This document shows positions 9,352 to 19,562 of a stretch of 64,000 nucleotides of DNA, one piece after another. The stretch lies in assembly GCA_012184525.1 (NCBI GenBank), contig WOFQ01000030.1, positions 1 to 64,000 on the forward strand, written 5' to 3'. This stretch comes from Xenoacremonium recifei. Lineage: Eukaryota > Ascomycota > Sordariomycetes > Hypocreales > Nectriaceae. Position 1 is the stretch's first letter, and each line of letters begins with the position of its first letter. The notes under the pieces were generated by a model that was not told the DNA's origin, did no database searches, and saw only the letters and a list, made by a program, of their open reading frames with translations. The position numbers and the translations under genes are program-made.

Positions 9352-11419
9352 CTAGACAAACCTCATGAACTTCCATTCCACTCCATCAACCTGCCAGATT
9401 TCACCATCCATACAACCATGGACATAACACCCACCAGCATACTCCCAAAGGTCACCACCGCAAACAGACTTAGCTACAAACGGGATCCTGTTACCCTGGA
9501 ACATGACGACTGCGTCTCCGGGGCCGGCGGTACGCGGTGCCCACCCAATCCGACCACTTTCCGCCACGAAAAAAGACCGGCTGCCATACGTCAGGTCGAA
9601 CATGCGCCCAAATGGACCCATCAGTGTTTGCAGCACGTTGAGGTGCAAATGGAACACGTAGGGGTTCCGCTCCCATTTCCGGGTTAAGTATAGCTTGCTC
9701 AGCATATACCAGTATGCAAAGGAATTCCCAACTACACTCTCAGGTCGGCTTTCCTCTCTCAAATCGTCTCCAGTCCGGTCGTATATTAGGGTGCGCCAAA
9801 AAGTCTCGAATAAATCCCCAGACGTGACGTCATCCCTAGAGGTAAGGCTTGGATCGCTGAGAAGTCGTGTCCTCATTATGAATTGTAGGATATTGACGGA
9901 GTATCGGTGGGCTCGTTCCAGACTGGTCATCAAGGCTTCCATGTATGTTTCACTCGATTTATAATGCTGGAGAGGAGGCAGTTGGTCTTCGGTAGGAGGA
10001 ACAACTGCTTTGATCCTATCGAAAACCGTGGCCTTGACCAGCAATTCTAGAATCTAAGACAGTAACATGAGCCACCGCATCTTGCTACGTATAATGCGAG
10101 ATTTTGGCTTCTATTCGCCTTATTAGAAAGTTACGCACCTTGGAATAGCGATAGGGAAATTCTGATAAGGTTAGCGGTTGAGGATTGTTGTTCGAGTCCT
10201 CCGCGTTAGTGACGATCTGGATCTCAGGAGTTGGAAAATCTTGGTGCCCCGACTGCAGCTTCAATGTTGGATACAAAAATGAGATCCTGAGACCCATCTC
10301 GGGCTCGGAAAGGAAGTCTGGAATCCAAGTCGGTATCCAGATCTGTCGACTCCGCAGGCGCAGGCTTGGCAAGTCGGCCAGTAGGTCCAAACCATCGGTC
10401 ATCGGAACTTCCGGACTGCCTAAGAGGGTCATCAGACCAACTTGACTCGCCACTTCTTCAAGTGTCCTAGTGTAGTTGATAAAGCCGACAGGGAGTCCTC
10501 CGGAGATGCCTGCCAGGGCGAAGTACCGGTCGAGGATCTCCGTTGCGTCCATGCCCATGGTGGTGCCCATGTTGGCCCAGAGAGGATTCAGATCGTCCTT
10601 CTGGAACCGGTAATAGCATAGAGCGATGTTCCGAGCGTAGAACGTGTGTTTGTTCTGGTTGAACAGCTGCATTTCTGCCCGGAGGTCAATACATCCGCCG
10701 ACTTGGTTGGCCATCCAAAGAAGCGCAGTAGCGCTGATACTTTCTCCTCCCCGCCACATCTGTGGATTTCGAGACAGCAGAAGTTCCTGGACGATCCAGA
10801 TACGACTAAACCAAGGATGGAGGAGAATTTTGAAGAGGCTCCTCCAGGCTGGATGGATATTATGGCCTCTGAAGACCTCGGGAAGGCCTCGTTCAGAGCA
10901 GTTAAACAGTGGGAGATCGTGTCGAGTGCCTTCCATTTCGTAACTGAGATCTACCGGACACTTCTTATAGGCAAGCTCGGCTAGCTGGATAGCTTCAACA
11001 TCGCCAGATTCGAGAGGGCCGATCCAAATGATGGTACGACTTGCGGTGCCGTAAATGTCTCTCATCATTTGGACCTGGTCAGTCTTCTCCCTATCGTCCC
11101 CTTGGTTGATACAGATTGCATCTATCCACAAGCCTCGGCCAGGCTGCCCTCGACGTCGGTATTCAATCAGTGCTGCGTGCAAGTTCTGGCCGATGTTATG
11201 ACCCTTGCCGTTGCAATTTATGTAAACTTTATTAGCCTGGTCGCCCCACACATACGAAAGGGCATCGAAGACCGCCGTATCGAGGTTTTCTTCGACAAGT
11301 GTTACCCTTAGGAGCGAGGAATCAGGGCCATGATAGTCATGAGACTCGACAAATATTAAGCGAATTTGTCGACCATGCAGGGGGGAATTGTACCGAAACG
11401 AATCTTCGTTATACGCCAT
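9352..11419 (-). CDS. Heterokaryon incompatibility (HET) domain protein
   Basis: Exon 11419-10139 joins exon 10053-9352 across an 85-nt intron (donor GTGCGT, acceptor TTAG) to give 660 codons plus stop. The start at MAYNEDSFRY is chosen because HET proteins begin shortly before the YxPL...IRLI motif; an in-frame ATG 16 codons earlier (11467) is the alternative. HET hallmarks are all visible: FDALSYVWGD near residue 60, the LWIDAICINQ block near residue 105, ERxxQVxxMRDIYGTA, and W(I)GP. The C-terminal half carries the usual HET tail: RSFFVAESGRIGWAP, GPGDAVVMFQG and PFVAK. HET proteins trigger cell death after fusion of unlike strains. The gene is intact although it sits between inverted LTR-like copies next to a broken receptor gene. 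Confidence 0.9.
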
Positions 11420-11561
11420 TGTTTGAGGTGTCCACAAGACCAAAAGGTAAAGATCAATGCGTTCCAAAATTCTATAAATTGAATGCGATTTAAAGTGCTT
11501 GCATAGATAAGTCGTGGATTTATGAGCGACTTAAGCCTCGCAGCATCAGCACTGCGCCTGG

Positions 11562-11609
11562 TGTGTTGCTGCCTAAATGTGTTGCCGCCTAAATGTGTTG
11601 CCGCCTAAA
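11562..11609. repeat. Three tandem 16-bp units upstream of the HET gene
   Basis: The unit TGTGTTGCYGCCTAAA is repeated three times, differing at one base, followed by a partial TGTG. It lies about 95-190 bp upstream of the HET start codons, within the likely promoter or 5' leader. Confidence 0.85.
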
Positions 11610-11886
11610 TGTGCATATTCAATTTGGTTACGTTTTGACCAACACACAGGCCGCAGCCATTCTGCACATATGCAGGCCACTTGGAAGGTCAGAAAGAGAC
11701 GTTCCGGAAGCCATTGGCGGGCGCGGTAGGTACCGGTCTCCTGTGTTAGTTATTGCTCCTTCAGTACCTCCCCACTACAGGGGTACCAAGCAAAGCCACA
11801 CAAGCCATAGGTCTACCCCGCAGTCCTTAAAGTTATCTAAAAAACCAGCGACACTCGATTCGCCTCTTACTGTATAACTAGATAGC

Positions 11887-12675
11887 TTAATTATAATTGC
11901 AACTCGACTGCAGTTCCTCGAGGCTATAACGATCTGTCTTCCAACTATAGGGTAGGTACGACTGGTGTTTCTCATCAAATATCCACTCAAATGTCCCAGG
12001 AAAGACATTTGGAATAGCAGTTTCTCTGTTTCGAAGATAATAAAAGTCCAAACTCTCAAGCATAGCCTCCTCCTTAGCACTTTCTAGGCAGTATGCCGTC
12101 CAAGTCGTAAGTGCCTCGTCGCTAATGCTCGGTAGCTCGTCTTCAAACCCGAACCTGAAAATGTTCGTGGATGGGTTATTCTTCTCGTGCTGAGCCCGAA
12201 GATCCTCAAGAACAGGATCAAGTCCAGGTGCTTCTTTATCCGAACTGGCATATGGCATCCAGTCAATTTCAGTCTCAAGATCTGGCAGGATATCAAAGGC
12301 CAAATTTGCATTGAATTCGGCGGCTGACTGAAGGGTATTAGTTTGCCTCAGGCCCGGGCCATAATAGCTGTCATCAAACATCGAAGTCTCCTCGAGATCA
12401 TCATAAAGTTAAATGCTCGGTAGAACGTTCCCCTGAGATTCAACGTTAAGTTCCCTGTTGGTGGAGACTTGAGCCCCCGAGCTGGGATGCTGTTCGTCAT
12501 CCGCAGGGTTACTATTCAGCGAGGGTAACGAGAATAAAGCCAGAAATTTGAAGTGGTCCCCAATATGGTTAAGAAGCAAAGAAGTCTTGTCGTTCTGGCT
12601 CATCTTGGATGTGATCTTGAAGCCTGCACAACACGCTGCTCTACAAACAGCAACCAGCCAGGTGGTGAGATGCAA
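11887..12675 (-). pseudogene. Truncated NACHT-type STAND receptor relic with an in-frame stop
   Basis: One continuous minus-strand frame of 263 codons is broken only by a TAA at 12411-12409. The frame is the same on both sides (12675 and 12381 differ by 98 codons). The 3' part reads AMLESLDFYYLRNRE...TFEWIFDE, the helix pair and TFEWIF motif that precede the NACHT P-loop in many fungal NLRs. Sequence stops about 30 residues later, before any P-loop, so the ATPase and repeat domains are missing. The N-terminal part contains VCRAACCAGFK, also usual for this lead-in region. The stop fits a C-to-T change of a CAA codon, as RIP would cause. No convincing intron removes the stop. Alternatively two small independent genes exist, which I think less likely. 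Confidence 0.6.
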
Positions 12676-13236
12676 GGAGCTCTTCAGTTTATGGTGTGTG
12701 AACGGTGAATTTGGAGTCAGGGGATTCTATATCTACAAAGAATTTATGATTTTCATCATCCGCTATCACAAAGCAAAACGATCTATAAATTATGAGTTTG
12801 TGGTTACGCGGTTTATACCTATGCAGATCGGCCATATACTCTTTAAATACCTAGTTTTTATTTAACCAGTGGTAGAGATATTATACCGCGAGATGTTTAC
12901 CGGGCAGAAGCAAGACCTAGTATTCTCCCCTTTATTCTTCCGCACCGAGCTATGTGCTGGAAGCATGCCTTAGAATACTGGCCGATTAACTGCGATTATA
13001 AAAGATGCAATGACGAGGATATAAGACTGACTAATTAGCTCCTGGCTATTTTAATAGCTATGTATTAGAGTAACAGAGAAGTATATCCGCGAAGTTTAAA
13101 AACCGTTTAATCGTTTTAATAATACTGGAGCAAGTGCAGACTGTAATATAGTTTTCTCTTAGTAAAGTGGCTATTATTTACTGTAGTAAGGGATAATATA
13201 TAGTATTAATAGCGTATTCCTAATAAAACTATAGCT

Positions 13237-13437
13237 TGTAACGGTCCAACTGAGTATATTGACAACTAGCTGGATGACTAGAACGAGTATCCTAAAGCTA
13301 AGGAGGAAAGAAAGGAGAAAAGGAATAGGAGCACAGCTTGGGAGCTCTAGAGCTCTCGAGCTGTGGGTCTAAAAGCGTAAGCGATATTGCCAACGAGAGT
13401 GTAAGCCGAGGTTCCTCCACGGGCCCAGCCCGTTACA
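13237..13437 (-). repeat. Solo-LTR-like element, right inverted copy
   Basis: A 201-bp segment bounded by TGTAACGG at 13237 and its inverse CCGTTACA ending at 13437. This TG...CA inverted-end structure is that of an LTR. Its right half (13337-13437) is the reverse complement of 7486-7585. I see no matching 5-bp target-site duplication (TAGCT left, GTAAT right), so it may have recombined or been rearranged. Confidence 0.6.
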
Positions 13438-13985
13438 GTAATTACAGTAAGCCTGGCTATAATATATAAACCTATAACTAGAGATACTATAGAGATACTT
13501 AATATATCAGATTTAGATTAAGAGTAATATCTATTTAATATTTTAGTAATTAGATTGAAGATTATATTTATATTATAGTTTAAAGTGTGCTACTCGCTTA
13601 TATGCGCTACTCGCTTGTAGAGTATGTTATCGCTTACCTCTAGAAGAATTATTGCCTGCCCCATAATCTGCTAGTATTTTTTTTTTGGTTTCCCGTATAA
13701 TTTTAATCGTCGCAAGCCTTATAACAATTCAACTGGTCTCAGGAACCCTATGACCTGTCGTACCTATCCTATAGTTGGAAGACCGATCGTTATACCAACC
13801 ATAACCCTTATCGAGCCGTATCGCAGATCCAATACTTACCAATTAAACCAACAGCGCGGCACGAAGTGATCGCAAAGCCCCCGGACTATTTCTCTGATGG
13901 TACCCAATTGATGTACAGTCGCGATGAGGTACAGCGTGGCGTCATTGTGCCATGGATGCATTTTTCGCATCGTGTTGTCTATTGC

Positions 13986-14077
13986 GATTCCCGAGGCGGC
14001 ACCTTAACGACTCCCGAGGCGGCACCTTAATGACTCCCGAGGCGACTGCTTAACGACTTCCGAAGTGGCTTCGTAAC
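13986..14077. repeat. Four tandem 23-bp units
   Basis: The unit GACTCCCGAGGCGGCACCTTAAC repeats four times with growing divergence, followed by a partial fifth copy. The first two copies differ at two positions; the fourth is clearly degraded (CCGAAGTGGCTTCG). It lies about 480 bp upstream of the sulfatase start. Confidence 0.85.
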
Positions 14078-14557
14078 GACTCCCGGCTTCAGTCAAACTG
14101 TGGAGACAGCCCCTCCCATGATGATCGGACATACTCATGGCGGCGACTTGGAGCGTTTCTGCTGCTAGCTCGGATGGCACAGCGAGACACAGTAGGTGTG
14201 CTAACCATCTGCAAATCCTTCTTTGGGCGCTGGGCTATTGACTTCGTGTGATTTTCATTCTATTAAATAATCCTAGCATTATTTATAACTTGCGTTCCCA
14301 TATATCAGTTGCAGGTAAATCTGGGCAGTGTGGAGAATACTACTGCCATTATAATAGCTGGGTCTGATATTTATCACAAAATACCTGCATTTATTTGTAA
14401 AAAAAAAAAAGGCAGGACTCCACTGTTAGTGGGACTAAAAACAGAAATAAAGTCAGTACGATAATAAATAAACCCATTGATTCTCCCTTTTCTCTTTTAC
14501 TTCCCCATTTCTTATCCTACTTTTCATCTTACCATACCTCGGAAGCATTCTATCAAG

Positions 14558-16375
14558 ATGACGAATGTTGAGCGTCCTAATGTCCTCATTGTCCTTGCCG
14601 ATGACCTCGGTTTCTCGGACCTTGGCTGCTTCGGCGGCGAGATTGAAACTCCACATCTGGATCAACTCGCTGAAGATGGAACGCGGCTCACGGATTTCCA
14701 TGTCGCTTCCGCATGCTCCCCTACCAGATCTATGCTGCTTAGTGGTGCGTTGTTGTCTATTGACACGGTTTTCGATGCGTAGTGCTAATATGGACTCGTC
14801 GTCTTAGGTACGGACCATCACATCGCCGGCATCGGAACCATGGCGGAGCGAATCACGGACGACATGAAAGGAAAACCCGGGTACGAGGGTTACTTGAACG
14901 ATCGGGTTGTAACTCTAGCGGAGGTCTTGAGAGACGGTGGTATGCACACCCGCCGGAGGCAAGCCCCATTCCTTCTTGTCCAATCAACTGATCACTTTAA
15001 TAATGTAGGTTATGAGACTCTCATGTCAGGCAAATGGCATCTAGGCTTAACAGAGGATCGGGTACCGCATGCTCGTGGTTTCGACCGGTCCTTTTCTATG
15101 CTTGGTGGCTGCCACAATCATTACGGCTTTGAACCCGATTATACTGATAAGAAGAGTATCCCGCGACTCGCCGCGCTTTTAGGCCGCATGTATTACCGCG
15201 ATGGCAAAGCTTTCGGTCCTGACAAGTTGCCTAAAGGCTTTTACAGTACAGACTCTTTTACTAATGAGCTTCTCGGCTACCTGCGTGATCGGAAAGACCG
15301 CGACGAGCACCGACCTTTCTTTGCATACTTGCCATTCACTGCACCGCATTGGCCGTTACAGGCTCCACAAGATGTCATCGAGAAGTACCGCGGTCTATAC
15401 GATAAAGGATGGGATGCCTTGCGATTAGAGCGACTGGAAAAGCTGAAGCAAATGAAATTAATCCCTGAAAGCGCTGTTGCTGCTCCTGTCATCAGTAAGG
15501 GTGAAGACGGAAAAGATACTAAAACCTGGGACGAGCTCACAGAGGATGAGAAGAGGGGCTTTTCGCGAAAGATGGAGGTCTATGCAGCGATGGTAGATCG
15601 GATCGATCAAAACCTCGGCCGTATTTTCGATGAGCTGAAGAGTATGGGCCAATATGATAACACTATCATTATGTTCCTCAGTGATAATGGTGCGGAAGGA
15701 GCCCAATATGAGTATGCCCCCCTTACATCTGGCGGTGATATGGACAGCTACTGCAAGAAGTGGCATAACAATAGTCTCGACAATATGGGCAATTCTGACA
15801 GCTTTATCTGGTATGGAGCACGATGGGCGAGCGCCAGCACTGCACCTGGTCTCCTCTACAAAATGTTCACATCTGAGGGTGGAATTCGCGTCCCATTTAT
15901 TATCCGCTACCCAAAACTCTTCCCCGCCAAGACGATAGACCATTCCTTCGCAACGGTCATGGATATACTACCTACAGTCATAGATATTTGTGGTGTAAAA
16001 CATCCGGGGACGACATATAAGGGACGTCAGCTTGCACAAATAACAGGGGCATCCTGGGTGCCATACTTTAGGAGAGAGAGGAGCGAGATTCACTCACAAA
16101 ACCGCGTCACAGGATGGGAGCTCTTTGGACGACGTGCTGCACGCCAGGGGCCCTGGAAAGCACTCTTTATCCCGAAACCGCACGGTCCTGAGAAGTGGCA
16201 GCTGTTCAATATCTTGGAAGATCCTGGAGAGACAAAAGATCTGGCCGAGGAAATGCCTGAGCGCATGCAGCAGATGGTTACACTTTACAACGAATACTGT
16301 AAAGTGAACGGCGTCATTAACCAGACTGGTGCTAGCCGAGCCAAATGGGCTGACTCAGGAGAAAGCAATGCGTGA
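14558..16375 (+). CDS. Arylsulfatase (sulfatase family S1), cytosolic type
   Basis: Exons 14558-14744, 14808-14939 and 15009-16375 give 561 codons plus stop. The start MTNVERPNVL is chosen because it leads directly into the sulfatase core VLADDLGFSDLG. Residues 53-57 are CSPTR, the CxPxR signature whose cysteine is converted to formylglycine. Metal-binding DD (residues 15-16), SGKWHLG and the late FLSDNG motif are present. The enzyme cleaves sulfate from organic sulfate esters. No signal peptide is seen, so it is probably intracellular and depends on substrate import; a Zn2Cys6 regulator and a sugar-porter-family transporter follow immediately. Both introns have GTGCGT or GTATGC donors and TAG acceptors that restore the expected TDHHIAG and GGYETLMSGK joins. 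Best match in kind is the bacterial AtsA-like group; the substrate is unknown. Confidence 0.93.
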
Positions 16376-16514
16376 TGGAAGGGTTTAGTTCTATATATAC
16401 TGCTACATAGTAGAATTCATTCGATACAATTACTCTCTCGAACCCATCAACATCCATTTAAGTATCCTAAACCCGGACTCATAAGCTTGAAGCACGCTGT
16501 ATCTTGATAAGGGG

Positions 16515-18692
16515 CTATGAGCCTAGCCAAGCGACGTGATCCGATACATCCATCACAGGCACGGCAAATCCAAGTACATCTGTGGTGCATAAAGATTCGT
16601 ACAATAGCGTATCATCCCAAGCATCGGTCTCATCTCCATACAGATATTGTGCGTCAAAGGTAGATGAAGTTTGGGAGTATGCAGCTCTTGAGCCTGTAAC
16701 GTCTACAGAAGAATGATGAGAAAGAATCCCTTCAAGCTCTGTAAAGTCCGCTGTGGACGGAACCTGGGCTGGAGTCTGTTCTTCATTTCGGGGTTCTCGG
16801 TCTATTCCCTCTGCTGAACCTCTTGTGTCTTGTACTCGATGTCGAGTACGAGTGAAACGAGCATCTTCATACCGGCGAGCTTCAGCGAAGATTGTCTCTA
16901 CATGTAGGTGAGGTGGTCGTTGGTCAACAATCCTAGATGCCAAAGTTAGAAGCAATATTTCTCATTGTATCGAAATTTCAGGGCACTGAGATGCATACTT
17001 TGTATAAGTATTTGTAACGATATCTGCTATGTTTGCATACGGCGATTGTTGAATCTCGGTATGAACCTCTCGTAGCTGAAGTTCTAATGTCAGTGCTGTC
17101 GGTAACAAGGAAGAAGTATTTTTCATCTCACTCACCCAGGTGCGCACATATGGGCTAACATTCCCAAGCGACGCCAATATATCTAGATTCAATCTCAATG
17201 CGGTCTCAACGTGACCATGCTCCGGGCTAGGCACCCCGTCTTCCACTAATCGAAGGAGGCTGCGAGTATTGACTAGTACGCAGAGACCAATGCTGAAGTC
17301 GGTGACGAAAAAGGGACTTGAGTATCGTTGAGCTGCGTGCATACGCCCCCAAAACTGGTTCAAGGCGATTGCATGGCGAGCCAGTTTTGCACGACAAAAG
17401 CTAAGGAACTCTGGCGATGTATCTATGCATTCGTGATCATGTTTCTGGGATACGGCAATACCAAATTTGTCCTTGTCGATATTCGCTGTTAGACCGAGGT
17501 GGTGCCCGTATAGCTCACATGCAGCCGTGTGCAGCCAGCTTTGGATCATGATGTACACTCCCGTCTCTGGTGTATGCAGTCTCATGTACAGGGTTCTCTC
17601 CGTGTCTTGCATATTCTTCGGGAGGCGGTCCTCGAACTCACGCAGCTGGCGCCCAAGATCATCAAAAAAAGTCGTGTTGTTGACCTGGCTAGGATGGGGG
17701 GAGCTATCGGCTGTTGCGTTTATGTACGCCAAAATCTGGTCTCTCAAGTCAACTACTCTGATCAAGTACGCTGTTGCCCCCATGCTTTGAGTGCAAGTGG
17801 TTTGTTTGGAGGCCATATTTTGCAGAGTGTCAGTTTCACACTCAAGCTCGAGGTCGAAAGCTCCGTTATTACAGGGAAGAGTCTGGTAAATGCTTTCCCT
17901 TAGACAGACAGACGGATACGGAAGACTGCTGCCTCCAATAATCTTATCCACCAGGTAGGTGCACCACATCAGTCGCCGGCGACACTCTTGATTAATGAAA
18001 TGTATGGTATTAGTTGGATGGTTTAGTTTTAGTGCGTAGGCATGACGCGATGCGAGGGCGAGTAGGTTCCAAACGCTAGCCAGGCGACCCTCAGCAGCAC
18101 GGTCGAAAGTGAGCAGTAACATTATTTGAAGTCTGGGAATAGACACCGATTCCATATCTTGAAGAATATCCCGCTCGACTTCGTCGACCCATTTCGGGCC
18201 GGGGTTGATGCTTCCTGCGCCCCGCGGTCTGGGCGCAATAAAGCGAGAGGCAGCGCCAGAGACGATACGAACGAGGTTCTTGGCTATAGAGCCGCTGTGC
18301 CATGAGCGTAGAAATGAGCCTTTGTGGATGAAGTTGTAAGGACCGCTGGTGTGTACATATTGGAAGAAGGCATCGATGTGTTGCTGCAGGATCACCTTCC
18401 GTGCATCTACTGATGCACAGCCGGGGGTTAATTGGACACAGTCAGGGCTCCGTGGGTGTTGTTCAGACGTTTTGTCTGGGCCAAGATGTTGTTGAGACGG
18501 TCCCTCCTCGCCGATTATGCCGTTCGTCTGCTCATAGATGCAGTCCAGGCGCTGTGATTGACATCTCTCGCAGGCGGGATAACCCCCTGAACAACGAAGC
18601 TTGTTGCCTCTGCAGAGACGGCATGCCTGCCTCGTGCGTTTCTTAGGCAGAGGCTCTTCGCCATCTATATTTACTGGCGACGGCCGTCCCAC
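16515..18692 (-). CDS. Zn2Cys6 transcription factor next to sulfatase and transporter
   Basis: Exon 18692-16999 and exon 16932-16515 join across a 66-nt intron (GTATGC to CTAG) to 703 codons plus stop. The zinc cluster lies at residues about 23-52: CRLCRGNKLRCSGGYPACER followed by CQSQRLDC. The acidic/polar spacer is followed by the fungal-specific regulatory domain (RRRLMWCTYLVDKIIGGSSLPY, then YPSVCLRESIYQTLPC). The gene is convergent with the sulfatase and divergent from the transporter at 19563, an arrangement usual for a pathway-specific activator, so I infer that it controls the two neighbours. The C-terminal exon is short of known motifs. An acidic tyrosine-rich tail (YLYGDETDAWDDTLLYESL) could be an activation region. 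Confidence 0.9.
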
Positions 18693-19562
18693 TACAGCCG
18701 ACAGTGTTCAGTCGAGGACTTTTATCTTTCGGACAGGGTTCTTACGCTCAGAGTTGACGCTTGTTGCAACCTTGTAGGTACAGGTGAACCCAAGTCGAGT
18801 ACAGTTCCGGCAGGACCCTGGATTCTCATCGCATTTTACCTAAAGATTTGCAAGTTAGAAGAGATGGAGATTTGGGGAAAGCACGTGTTTGACATACTCG
18901 GCGTGACCTGCATTGATGGCAGCCGTTGCTGGAACGCAGCCTTTTTTTCCGCGACGGCGGCTGCAGCCGAGCCTTGTTGTCTGCGATCATGGAGCGGGCA
19001 CTGGCATCCTCAACGATGCCTTGATCACTGATAATCGAATGTTTCTCTCTGGAAGATGGGTTTGCCCCTGGATAACACAGAGAGTACTGCTGATAGCCTG
19101 GATGGCATTAGCAATCTCGGTAAAAACTTCTCATCTCACCCCGAAGAATGGTAACCCGCGTAAATGAATATCCGATGACGGAATCAAAATGCGGGGGTGT
19201 TTCTGGGGAAAGGACACGATCCCCCACAACTCCGCAACTCCGCTTAATATTAGTTCCTTAGACCTACCCGGTACGGGATGCGAGCCCGAGGATGGGTGAT
19301 TCGGCTGGGGTATTCAGTCCGGGCCCGTCGCGAAGCTACGCGATTGGCTGATAATTTGGTGTCTAACCGCCCAGGGCGATATTTTCTCAATTAATAAACC
19401 CTCTGAACTCCTTAGCATCATCTTGAACGTGCAGGACCCCGAATAACCTAGGCGGTGGCGTCTTGTTGTGGCCGACAATTCTCTACCCAGCTCATACGAT
19501 TCTTTTTTCGGTTCGAACCAGCCCTTCGTTGAACAAAATTTCCTTTGAGAACATTCCCTAGC
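18693..19562. promoter_or_regulatory. Shared divergent promoter of Zn2Cys6 regulator and sugar porter
   Basis: 870 bp between two divergent start codons with no gene inside. It contains an inverted TCCG-N4-CGGA element at 19171-19182, a form some Zn2Cys6 dimers bind, about 380 bp before the transporter start. One such site may occur by chance. A GC-rich block lies at about 18940-18980. Confidence 0.45.

Larger units (their letters stand above)
12676..14557. other. AT-rich intergenic stretch with a solo-LTR-like element and a tandem repeat
   Basis: No supported gene. It contains the 201-bp LTR-like element (13237-13437), a TpA-rich block at about 12880-13650, the 23-bp tandem repeat (13986-14077) and an A-tract at 14399-14410. 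The sulfatase promoter must lie in the last few hundred bases. Confidence 0.6.
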
